In this document: piece by piece, positions 1 to 5,148 of the stretch
Numbering within the stretch: the first letter of the stretch is position 1
Layout: the number at the start of each line of letters is the position of its first letter
The notes under the pieces: model-generated
Told to the model about the DNA's origin: nothing
Databases searched by the model: none
The model's input: only the letters and a program-made list of their open reading frames with translations
Position numbers and translations under genes: made by a program
Source: Thermoplasmata archaeon
GTDB lineage: Archaea; Thermoplasmatota; Thermoplasmata; Thermoplasmatales; Thermoplasmataceae
Direction: 5' to 3'
NCBI GenBank assembly: GCA_021845325.1
Contig: JAKBRR010000160.1
Location: 1 to 5,148, forward strand
DNA: 5,148 bases

Positions 1-374
1 AGGTATCTGGATTCGAGCACCTTTATGGCGTTCAGGGAAAGCTTGAGATCATCCTTTACACCAATCCTTTCCTTCTCAAGCCTTATGGTTCTCCTTCTCT
101 CCCTGTAAAGTATGTAGGACTTAGCAACATCGTTGAATTTTCTCCCGTCTATCTCCGTGCCCATTAATATATTTTCAACTCTGTCCTGAATCTGTTCAAC
201 AGTAGGCTTGGTAAAATCATTTGATAATGAAGCAACAACTTTTTGAGTCAGAAGCTCAGCATCTTTCATGCTTCCTATTTTGACTGATAACATCGCTTTG
301 TAAATTGCCCTTGTAATTTTGTCCGGTTCGAATGTAACCTCTTTTCCATCCCTTTTTATCATACTTGTAATCAA
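1..374 (-). CDS. nrdJ: Ribonucleotide reductase, N-terminal part (ATP-cone; probably adenosylcobalamin-dependent class II), cut by the window edge
   Basis: Reading the minus strand gives an open frame of about 125 residues that leaves the window at base 1. It begins MIKRDGKEVTFEPDKI from the ATG at 362, a typical ATP-cone opening, and continues through VEQIQDRVENIL and VAKSYILYRERRR, the usual end of an ATP-cone. The last visible residues, LSLNAIKVLESRYL, resemble the segment that opens the catalytic part of class II reductases. The ATP-cone binds ATP or dATP and sets overall activity; the full enzyme reduces ribonucleotides to deoxyribonucleotides in the cytoplasm. The class is inferred from this short segment, because the catalytic Cys residues lie outside the window. 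I place the start at TTG 374-372, four bases after GGTGAG (minus strand, 384-379). ATG 362-360 is the alternative, but it lies 16 bases from that site. The gene is divergent from the folate operon. Confidence 0.75.
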   Translation of the reverse strand, partial: MITSMIKRDGKEVTFEPDKITRAIYKAMLSVKIGSMKDAELLTQKVVASLSNDFTKPTVEQIQDRVENILMGTEIDGRKFNDVAKSYILYRERRRTIRLEKERIGVKDDLKLSLNAIKVLESRY

Positions 375-378
375 TATT

Positions 379-384
379 CTCACC
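379..384 (-). promoter_or_regulatory. Shine-Dalgarno site GGTGAG for the ribonucleotide reductase gene
   Basis: The minus strand reads GGTGAG, which matches the archaeal anti-SD end of 16S rRNA. It lies four bases before TTG 374-372 and 16 bases before ATG 362-360, so it favours the TTG start. A GTG at 383-381 overlaps the site and is therefore an unlikely start. Confidence 0.5.
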
Positions 385-418
385 AATAATCTCGGTAAAC
401 ATGTTTAGTAATTGGGTG

Positions 419-428
419 TATTTTAAAG
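419..428 (-). promoter_or_regulatory. Candidate TATA box for the ribonucleotide reductase gene
   Basis: The minus strand reads CTTTAAAATA here. An archaeal TATA box at this place would put transcription initiation about 25 bases downstream, near 397, leaving a leader of roughly 23 bases that contains the GGTGAG site before TTG 374. The spacing is consistent but the motif is common in AT-rich DNA. Confidence 0.4.
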
Positions 429-524
429 TTTACATCAAACCTGTTTATTTTATGTTACCAGACCTGTTAATATAACGCTTTTGTGAGTTAGGAGATATTT
501 AAGAACGGTGTAAAAACTCATAAT

Positions 525-547
525 TAATCATAACCAATCAATGATTA
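525..547. repeat. Inverted repeat TAATCAT-9-ATGATTA, possible operator
   Basis: TAATCAT at 525-531 is the exact reverse complement of ATGATTA at 541-547, with a 9-base spacer and 16 bp between arm centres. A second, overlapping palindrome, AATCA-A-TGATT, lies at 536-546. The unit sits just before the candidate TATA element of the folate operon and 30 bases before its start codon, a position suited to a dimeric regulator. The role is inference, and a short AT-rich palindrome can occur by chance. Confidence 0.35.
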
Positions 548-551
548 GGGC

Positions 552-560
552 TTTATCTTT
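552..560 (+). promoter_or_regulatory. Candidate TATA element for a leaderless folate-operon transcript
   Basis: TTTATCTTT lies with its centre about 22 bases before ATG 578. Because no Shine-Dalgarno sequence precedes that ATG, a leaderless mRNA starting at or near the A of the start codon is plausible, although the spacing is a few bases shorter than usual. ATATTTAA at 495-502 is an alternative that would give a leader of about 50 bases. Confidence 0.3.
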
Positions 561-577
561 GAATAATATACAAGTTC

Positions 578-1477
578 ATGGGTATCGTTGAATGTGTACC
601 AAATTTCAGTGAGGGACAGAATGATGAAGTGATTTCAAAGATCACAGAAGCAATTTTGTCAGTAAAAGGAATTAAGCTTCTTGATCAGGAAAAAGATGCA
701 AATCACAACAGATGCGTAATATCCTTTATAGGAAGCGAAGACGTAGTTGTGGAAGGGGCCTTCAGGGGAATCAGAGAGGCTTCACACTTAATAAATCTGG
801 ATAATCACAAAGGAGAGCATCCAAGATTTGGGGCTTCCGATGTAATTCCTTTCATACCAGTTTCAGGCGTGGATATTAAGAAGTGTGTCGATCTGGCAAA
901 CGAACTTGGAGCCAGAGTATCAAAAGAGCTGGGAATCCCAGTTTATTTATATGGTGAAGCTGCAAAAATAGAATGGAGGAAGAGCCTCGAAAATATTAGA
1001 AATAAAAATTTTCAATATGAGCAGATCAGGAACGAAATTCATAAAGAGCAGTGGAAGCCTGATTTTGGACCGCAGGAAGTAGGCACTGCAGGAGCATCAA
1101 TTATTGGTGCAAGGGATTTTCTCATTGCATACAACGTAAATCTAAGGACACAGGATATTGAATCCGGAAAGAAGATTGCTAAGGCATTGAGAGCAAAGGA
1201 TGGAGGTCTGACCTTTGTCAAAGCACTGGCATTTTACCTTGAAGACAGGAAAATGGTTCAGATATCCATGAATCTGACAAATTACAAAAAAACACCCATT
1301 TACAGAGCATATGAACTTGTCAGGATGGAAGCTCAGAGATTTGGATTTGAGATAGCAGAATCAGAAATAGTCGGCCTAACTCCAATGGATGCCCTCATTG
1401 AAAGTGCAAAGTATTATCTAAGGCTCAACGGATTCAAGAGTAACCAGATATTTGAAAAGAAGGTGTGGGAGCAATGA
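578..1477 (+). CDS. ftcD: Glutamate formiminotransferase (single-domain FT)
   Basis: The enzyme transfers the formimino group of N-formimino-L-glutamate, a product of histidine breakdown, to tetrahydrofolate in the cytoplasm. Family members can also use 5-formyl-THF, so folate salvage is an alternative role. The 299 residues match the FT part of the fused animal FTCD. Visible motifs are the start IVECVPNFSEG (3-13), DANHNRCVISFIG (40-52), GEHPRFGASDVIPFIPV (79-95) with His81 in the position of the catalytic His of the mammalian enzyme, PDFGP (161-165) and GARDFLIAYNVNL (177-189). Between the last two motifs the His-Pro common in bacterial members is absent and the loop looks one residue shorter (QEVGTAGA, 166-173). 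ATG 578 is the only reasonable start: an in-frame TGA lies at 560-562 and the N-terminus is canonical. No SD is seen. The stop overlaps the next start. Confidence 0.93.
   Translation: MGIVECVPNFSEGQNDEVISKITEAILSVKGIKLLDQEKDANHNRCVISFIGSEDVVVEGAFRGIREASHLINLDNHKGEHPRFGASDVIPFIPVSGVDIKKCVDLANELGARVSKELGIPVYLYGEAAKIEWRKSLENIRNKNFQYEQIRNEIHKEQWKPDFGPQEVGTAGASIIGARDFLIAYNVNLRTQDIESGKKIAKALRAKDGGLTFVKALAFYLEDRKMVQISMNLTNYKKTPIYRAYELVRMEAQRFGFEIAESEIVGLTPMDALIESAKYYLRLNGFKSNQIFEKKVWEQ
1461..1465 (+). promoter_or_regulatory. Shine-Dalgarno site AGGTG deciding the cyclodeaminase start
   Basis: AGGTG ends eight bases before ATG 1474 and lies inside the end of the formiminotransferase gene. It supports ATG 1474 over the in-frame GTG at 1465, which overlaps the site itself. 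Confidence 0.6.
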
Positions 1478-2094
1478 AAAACTATAACACGTTTATGGAG
1501 GACCTGGCATCACCAAAACCGGCCCCAGGTGGAGGGTCGGCTAGCGCCTTTGTCGGGGTAATTTCCAGTTCTCTCTGCTCAATGGTTGCGTCATTGACAA
1601 GAGGAAAAAAGAATTATGAAGCAGTACAGGAGGAAATAGAGAGGCTCAGCAGGAAGGCACAGGATTATGCAAACCAGTTTGAAACATTAATGGAGGATGA
1701 CGAGAAGGCATTCAACGCTATGATGGATGCAAGAAAACTTCCCAGAGACACAGATGATAACAAGAGGCACAGGGAGAACGAAATTAACAGAACAATGAAA
1801 GCAGCAATCTCCGTCCCGTGGAAAACAGCACAGCTTTGTTATAAAACCATGGAATTATCCCGACGTCTGTGTCAGATCGGAAATAAAAACGCCATAACAG
1901 ATGCCGCTGCAGCAGGATATCTCAGCAGTGCGGCCATTGAGTCGGTTTTACTCAATGTTAAAATTAACCTGAAATCCATAAAGGATGAAAAATTCGTAGA
2001 TTCTGAAAAATTAAAGCTGCGCCTTTTCAATGAAAACGTAAGGGATATCATTTCAGACATACGAAAAATTACTGAAAAGGAATTAGCAATCTAA
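1474..2094 (+). CDS. Formimidoyltetrahydrofolate cyclodeaminase (single-domain)
   Basis: The enzyme converts 5-formimino-THF to 5,10-methenyl-THF and ammonia, the step after the formiminotransferase. The 206 residues are the usual length of the stand-alone cyclodeaminase family (FTCD C-terminal domain; some relatives are called fchA). Visible are the opening FMEDLASPKPAPGGGSASAF (7-26), with the glycine-rich PGGGS turn at 18-22; LMEDDEKAF (72-80), matching the L-x-D-x-D-x-x-A-F motif with Glu at the first acidic position; AISVP in the central helix; and GNKNAITDAAAA followed by LNVKINL near the C-terminus. The fold expected is all-helical. ATG 1474 overlaps the TGA of the upstream gene as ATGA and has AGGTG eight bases before it, so translational coupling is likely. 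Single-domain genes in one operon replace the fused enzyme of animals. A related methenyl-THF cyclohydrolase activity cannot be excluded by sequence alone. Confidence 0.9.
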   Translation: MKNYNTFMEDLASPKPAPGGGSASAFVGVISSSLCSMVASLTRGKKNYEAVQEEIERLSRKAQDYANQFETLMEDDEKAFNAMMDARKLPRDTDDNKRHRENEINRTMKAAISVPWKTAQLCYKTMELSRRLCQIGNKNAITDAAAAGYLSSAAIESVLLNVKINLKSIKDEKFVDSEKLKLRLFNENVRDIISDIRKITEKELAI

Positions 2095-2233
2095 TTCTTA
2101 TTTCAAATTTGGTTCAACTCATAGAATATTCAATACGGTCTCTCAATATTTCGTAGAAACTATCCTTTAGGTTTCTTCTTATGCAGCTTAAAAAGAGGAA
2201 ACTGATTAATATTCCCGAAGAGGATATAGTTAT
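2095..2233. other. Intergenic region between the folate operon and ilvA
   Basis: There is no supported gene here. T-rich stretches at 2096-2103 (TTCTTATT) and 2171-2180 could end folate-operon transcripts, as archaeal terminators are often just T-rich. The AATATT core occurs three times (2125-2130, within the 8-bp palindrome GAATATTC at 2124-2131; 2145-2150; 2208-2213), which may be chance in AT-rich DNA. The right end carries the candidate promoter and SD of ilvA. Confidence 0.5.
2187..2194 (+). promoter_or_regulatory. Candidate TATA box for ilvA
   Basis: CTTAAAAA lies about 25 bases before an expected transcription start near 2216, giving a leader of roughly 18 bases that includes the GAGG site at 2220-2223, ten bases before ATG 2234. 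The motif is modest, but the promoter-leader-SD spacing is coherent and suggests that ilvA has its own promoter rather than depending on the folate operon. Confidence 0.35.
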
Positions 2234-3466
2234 ATGTCAGACGAAAATCAAATGGAACCTTCCATTGAAGACATTCTTGAGGCTCAGGAATATCTGAAGG
2301 GAAAGATTTTTTCAACTCCTGTTGAATGTTCTTCCACTTTCTCCAATATGTATGGCGCTCCCATCTATTTTAAGCTGGAAAACTTTCAAAAGACAGGATC
2401 ATTTAAAACAAGAGGGGCACTATTCAAAATCTCAAAATTAACTCCACAGGAGCAAAGAGACGGGGTTATAGCATGTAGTGCTGGAAATCACGCACAGGGA
2501 GTGGCCTATGCAGGCCGCCTGGCTAAAGTATCTTCTAAAATCGTTATGCCATCATATACAATAAGTGCAAAAATAAATGCAGTTAAGGCTTACGGGGCGG
2601 ATGTAATTTTATATGGAAACTCATATGCGGAAGCCTTTCAGGAGGCCAAGCGTCTCTCACAGATTGAAAAAAGAACATTTATTGACGGCTTTAATGACAG
2701 ATGGATAATTGCAGGGCAGGGAACCATTGGGCTCGAGATACTTGAGAAGCATCCCGACGTGGAAAACATAATCGTTCCGGTAGGTGGAGGGGGCCTGATT
2801 TCCGGCATTGCCAAGGCCGTAAAGTCAATGAACGATAAGATCAAAATTATCGGGGTACAATCCGAGAACTGTGATTCAGTGGTCCAGACCGTTAAGAGGG
2901 GGGAATATACGGTAAGCAGCAAAGGGTTCACCATTGCAGATGGTATTGCAGTTCAGAATCCGGGGAAACTGAATATCGAAATGATCAGGAAGTATGTTGA
3001 TCAACTGGTAACGGTATCTGATGAATCAATGGCTTATGCTCTTTTTAAGCTTCTGGAAAGGCACAAGATACTTGTGGAACCTTCTGCAGCATCGCCGCTG
3101 GCCGCCATAATGGAAAAGAAGGTAAATCTCGGGGGAAAAAAGACCGTGGGGGTTGCATCGGGTGGAAATATTGATCTCCTTCTTCTATCAAAGATCATAT
3201 ACAAAGCAATGGAGATGGACAAAGGGCTTGTCAGGATAGAATGCAAAATTCCTGATCGTCCAGGCACACTTCAGGCAATAACTTCAACAATATCATCAAC
3301 AGGAGCCAACATTTTCCATGCTGAGGTGGATAATCTCAGTCATGATACGCCTCCGGGATATCAAAGCATAACATTCAGTATTAACCTCAGGGATTCAGAT
3401 CATCTGGATGTACTTCTCAAAAAGCTCGGGGATCTTGGTTATAAGTTTCACGTTTCATCTGTGTGA
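2234..3466 (+). CDS. ilvA: Threonine ammonia-lyase (threonine dehydratase) with one C-terminal ACT domain
   Basis: This PLP enzyme deaminates L-threonine to 2-oxobutanoate and ammonia, the first step toward isoleucine, or threonine catabolism. The 410 residues comprise a fold-type II PLP catalytic domain (about 10-325) and one ACT domain (about 333-410, beginning VRIECKIPDRPGTLQAI). Visible are FQKTGSFKTRGA (51-62) with Lys58 as the Schiff-base lysine, SAGNHAQG (82-89), which binds the substrate carboxylate, the phosphate-binding GGGGL (184-188), EPSAA (282-286) and SGGN (309-312), which contacts the pyridine ring. Length and single ACT domain fit the shorter IlvA/TdcB-type class common in archaea, not the E. 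coli IlvA form with its larger regulatory region. The ACT domain suggests allosteric control by an amino acid; the ligand is not readable. GAGG (2220-2223) supports ATG 2234. No other isoleucine genes are adjacent. Serine may be a side substrate. Confidence 0.93.
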   Translation: MSDENQMEPSIEDILEAQEYLKGKIFSTPVECSSTFSNMYGAPIYFKLENFQKTGSFKTRGALFKISKLTPQEQRDGVIACSAGNHAQGVAYAGRLAKVSSKIVMPSYTISAKINAVKAYGADVILYGNSYAEAFQEAKRLSQIEKRTFIDGFNDRWIIAGQGTIGLEILEKHPDVENIIVPVGGGGLISGIAKAVKSMNDKIKIIGVQSENCDSVVQTVKRGEYTVSSKGFTIADGIAVQNPGKLNIEMIRKYVDQLVTVSDESMAYALFKLLERHKILVEPSAASPLAAIMEKKVNLGGKKTVGVASGGNIDLLLLSKIIYKAMEMDKGLVRIECKIPDRPGTLQAITSTISSTGANIFHAEVDNLSHDTPPGYQSITFSINLRDSDHLDVLLKKLGDLGYKFHVSSV

Positions 3467-3493
3467 AATTACAGGCAACGATATGGAAGAATT
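3467..3493. terminator. Convergent junction between ilvA and the DRG gene
   Basis: Only 27 bases separate the two stop codons. No stem-loop is visible. A T-rich run on the plus strand, ATTTTAATTT at 3491-3500, begins here and enters the end of the DRG gene; it could terminate ilvA transcripts. No comparable T-run is seen on the minus strand, so DRG transcripts may run into the end of ilvA. Confidence 0.25.
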
Positions 3494-4600
3494 TTAATTT
3501 CTGCTGACTATAGTTATTATATCTCCATCTGCCACTGAATACTCAAGGCCAACCCGCATATCATTAACCTTACTTCTATCGCTCCTTAAAATTGCATATT
3601 TGAAAGACACCAGCATTTCTCTGCTGATATTCCTGCAGACGTCCCTTACAGTTGTTCCTTCTGTTAGTACCAGAGGGCGCTCATAATCAATCTTCCCGGA
3701 TTTATCTCTCAGAAAGACCCTGACCAGGCTCAGTGACTGATAAATCATTTCTTTCAACTCTTCCACTCCCTTTCCCGTTGACGCTGAAACCTCTGCTATC
3801 TTTCCAAAAGAACTCAGTTCTCTTATCTTTGCCTCGTCATGCGGCAGGTCAATCTTGTTCACAGCAATCATGCTTGGAAGATATACCACATTTCCCCGGA
3901 AGAAATCAATAAGATCATCGGAATCAACAGATTCGCGGATATACAACTCTGCATTTGTAATTTTAAACTCCTTGGCAATAGCTCTAATCTGTTCCACAGG
4001 GAGGCTCAAAGATTTTGGTTTCCTGATTCTTATGCCCCCTGTATTGGCTCTTTTCATGGAGATATTCTTTCTCTTTCTATTCAAAACTATGCCGACTTTT
4101 CTCAGTTCCTCTATTATCTTGTCCATTCCTTTTGCTTCATTATCTGTAACCAGGAGGACGAGATCTGCATTCCTGACTATTGCAAGAACCTCTCTGCCCC
4201 TTCCTGAACCCGCTGAAGCATTCTCAATAATTCCAGGAAGATCCAGAATCTGAATCTGACAGCCCTTATATTTGAGAATTCCGGGAATTACCCTCAATGT
4301 GGTAAAAGCGAAATTTCCAACTTCACTGCCACTGTGCGTCATGGCATTTACAAGACTGCTCTTCCCCACGTTAGGATATCCAACAAGAGCTACAGTGGCA
4401 TCTCCGGTCTTTGGAACAGAAAACCCCGATCCGCCTCCTGATTTCTTATGACTCTCTGCTTCCAGCTGGAGTCTTGCCATCTTTGCTTTCAGGAGACCTA
4501 TATGACTCTCTGTGGCCTTGTTATATTTTGTCTTTTTTATTTCCTGTTCTATTTCCTTTATGCGGTCTTCTATCGTGGGCAATTTTATCTCAAAGCTCAA
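3494..4600 (-). CDS. drg: DRG-family (developmentally regulated GTP-binding) GTPase with TGS domain
   Basis: DRG proteins are Obg-related cytoplasmic GTPases of archaea and eukaryotes, associated with ribosomes and translation. The 368 residues have the full order: a basic helical N-terminus with the family motif NKATESHIG (27-35), G1 GYPNVGKSS (74-82), switch I FAFTTL (97-102), G3 DLPG (120-123), the DRG signature GSGRGREVLAIVRNAD (131-146), an insert of about 170-245 within the G domain, G4 NKID (248-251), G5 SAS (272-274) and a C-terminal TGS domain (about 292-366, ending VADGDIITIV). The length is normal. No ATG fits: the next in-frame Met is residue 41, after the N-terminal motif. TTG 4600-4598 is therefore the likely start, with AAGGT 11-12 bases upstream and an in-frame stop beyond it; TTG 4582-4580 is an alternative. 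An out-of-frame ATG lies at 4604-4602. The neighbours suggest no functional partner. Confidence 0.93.
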   Translation of the reverse strand: MSFEIKLPTIEDRIKEIEQEIKKTKYNKATESHIGLLKAKMARLQLEAESHKKSGGGSGFSVPKTGDATVALVGYPNVGKSSLVNAMTHSGSEVGNFAFTTLRVIPGILKYKGCQIQILDLPGIIENASAGSGRGREVLAIVRNADLVLLVTDNEAKGMDKIIEELRKVGIVLNRKRKNISMKRANTGGIRIRKPKSLSLPVEQIRAIAKEFKITNAELYIRESVDSDDLIDFFRGNVVYLPSMIAVNKIDLPHDEAKIRELSSFGKIAEVSASTGKGVEELKEMIYQSLSLVRVFLRDKSGKIDYERPLVLTEGTTVRDVCRNISREMLVSFKYAILRSDRSKVNDMRVGLEYSVADGDIITIVSRN

Positions 4601-4649
4601 ACATTGATTTTACCTTATCTATTAATCGTGACGGATCATTCCAGTGCAA

Positions 4650-4657
4650 TTTTATAT
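4650..4657 (-). promoter_or_regulatory. TATA box for the DRG gene
   Basis: The minus strand reads ATATAAAA, a close match to the archaeal TATA consensus and the clearest one in the window. It predicts initiation near 4628, giving a leader of about 28 bases with the AAGGT ribosome site (minus strand, 4616-4612) before TTG 4600. Confidence 0.55.
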
Positions 4658-4665
4658 CCTAAGTG

Positions 4666-4674
4666 AAAAAAGAA
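4666..4674 (-). terminator. T-rich terminator candidate after the membrane-protein gene
   Basis: The minus strand reads TTCTTTTTT, about 65 bases after the stop codon of the membrane-protein gene and just before the DRG TATA box. Archaeal termination typically needs only such an oligo-T stretch. Its place between the two genes suggests that they are transcribed separately. Confidence 0.4.
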
Positions 4675-4739
4675 TATTGGGGAAAACGAATCCATTTGAT
4701 GCACTTATAAGCAATTTCTATATTCATTCTTCCCGTAAA

Positions 4740-5129
4740 TTACACATATTCCGGAACCCCCTCTTTCATCCATTTAAGGATATTCCCCTTTGCAGTCATA
4801 TATTCATTATAGGAAATATCTGTTATAGATTTTTTTAGATATAAGAGTACGGCGCTTCTCATGCAACGCTGGGATATCACCAAAAAAGCAGTACCAATTC
4901 CCAATATAAGAAAAAAAGCCCCGTAATATAGCAGTGGGTTTGAATCCAATATGGGGACTCTGTTATTTATGTACTTTCCATCTCCCTGATAGATTGGAAT
5001 ATTTGTTGTTTTTAACAAAGAATACATAAAAACAACGCCTGAGGTTATCCATAAAATAATACCGGCTATCAACAACCATCTTTTCCTCCTGGCCAGAGCA
5101 ACCATATTTCGTATTTCTTCCGCTTCCAT
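4740..5129 (-). CDS. Unrecognised protein with two predicted membrane segments
   Basis: I do not recognise a family. The 129 residues show a short N-terminal cytoplasmic part ending in ARRKRW (13-18), a hydrophobic segment at about 18-39, a polar loop of about 26 residues with GDGKY and NNR, a second hydrophobic segment at about 66-86, then QRCMR and a 40-residue soluble tail rich in Lys and Tyr. The positive residues flank both segments on the same side, so both termini are probably cytoplasmic and the loop external. The helical tail (YLKKSITDISYNEYMTAKGNIL) faintly recalls short C-terminal helical pairs such as SHOCT, but this is not a firm match. The start at ATG 5129 follows directly on an in-frame TAA at 5132-5130, so no earlier start is possible; M9 is the alternative. 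No SD is seen. Only 19 bases upstream are visible, so operon membership is unknown. Confidence 0.65.
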   Translation of the reverse strand: MEAEEIRNMVALARRKRWLLIAGIILWITSGVVFMYSLLKTTNIPIYQGDGKYINNRVPILDSNPLLYYGAFFLILGIGTAFLVISQRCMRSAVLLYLKKSITDISYNEYMTAKGNILKWMKEGVPEYV

Positions 5130-5148
5130 TTAACCGAGAAGATTTTTT

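Larger units (their letters stand above)
375..577. other. Divergent intergenic region between the reductase and folate genes
   Basis: These 203 bases hold no supported coding frame. They contain the minus-strand signals of the reductase gene, an AT-rich middle with TATA-like stretches (for example ATATTTAA at 495-502 on the plus strand), a small inverted repeat at 525-547, and the start-proximal TTTATC element of the folate operon. I saw no tRNA-like or other stable RNA fold by eye. Confidence 0.6.

Noticed and set aside
1465..1473. GTG start at 1465 for the cyclodeaminase
   Set aside because: The GTG overlaps the AGGTG ribosome site, while ATG 1474 has correct spacing and forms the usual ATGA overlap. 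The family N-terminus also fits the ATG.
2124..2213. Three AATATT cores upstream of ilvA as possible regulator sites
   Set aside because: Spacing is irregular, the core is short, and such words are expected by chance in AT-rich spacer. No stronger palindrome supports them beyond GAATATTC.
2181..2233. Possible short leader-peptide frame from ATG 2181 upstream of ilvA
   Set aside because: The frame runs into ilvA out of phase, has no run of isoleucine or threonine codons that would suggest attenuation, and overlaps the likely promoter.
3839..4253. Two overlapping plus-strand reading frames of 122 and 132 codons opposite the DRG gene
   Set aside because: Both lie antisense within the DRG GTPase, whose motifs are all intact. 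Their translations show no domain pattern and they have no separate promoter or ribosome site.
4411..4838. Plus-strand reading frames spanning the DRG start, the intergenic gap and the membrane-protein end
   Set aside because: Their hydrophobic look comes from reading antisense to charged or helical coding sequence and AT-rich spacer. None has a credible ribosome site or recognisable motif.
1..5148. Mobile element, CRISPR array, toxin-antitoxin, defence cassette or RNA gene
   Set aside because: No transposase, terminal repeats, spaced direct repeats, tRNA-like fold or paired small genes were seen. The recognised genes are intact housekeeping genes, apart from the edge-cut reductase.

Overview
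The window reads as an ordinary chromosomal segment of an archaeon, most likely a member of the Thermoplasmata such as the Thermoplasmatales. Reasons: a DRG-type GTPase of the archaeal/eukaryotic kind with a C-terminal TGS domain; archaeal TATA-like elements upstream of genes; one start without any Shine-Dalgarno (SD) sequence next to others with GGTG-type sites; AGG/AGA and ATA as the dominant Arg and Ile codons; and a moderately AT-rich composition. The lineage assignment is inference, since no rRNA or tRNA is present.

Layout from left to right. (1) The 5' part of a ribonucleotide reductase gene on the minus strand, running off the left edge; only the ATP-cone and the start of the next segment are visible. 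(2) A 203-bp divergent intergenic region with candidate promoters for both directions and a small inverted repeat. (3) A plus-strand two-gene operon: glutamate formiminotransferase, then formimidoyl-tetrahydrofolate cyclodeaminase, joined by a 4-base ATGA overlap. (4) A 139-bp gap, then plus-strand threonine ammonia-lyase with a C-terminal ACT domain. (5) A 27-bp convergent junction. (6) A minus-strand DRG-family GTPase, apparently starting at TTG. (7) A 139-bp gap with a T-rich terminator candidate and a clear TATA box. (8) A minus-strand gene for an unrecognised protein with two membrane segments, starting 19 bp from the right edge.

How the genes work together: the two folate genes form one functional unit. 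The first makes 5-formimino-THF from formiminoglutamate (or handles 5-formyl-THF), and the second converts 5-formimino-THF to 5,10-methenyl-THF and ammonia. The divergent ribonucleotide reductase makes deoxynucleotides, so a loose link through one-carbon and nucleotide metabolism is possible but unproven. Threonine ammonia-lyase makes 2-oxobutanoate for isoleucine synthesis or threonine catabolism. The DRG GTPase is probably translation-associated and unrelated to its neighbours.

I found no mobile element, CRISPR array, RNA gene or defence-like cassette. I see no convincing undescribed system; the findings below are modest points about start codons, regulation and one family motif.
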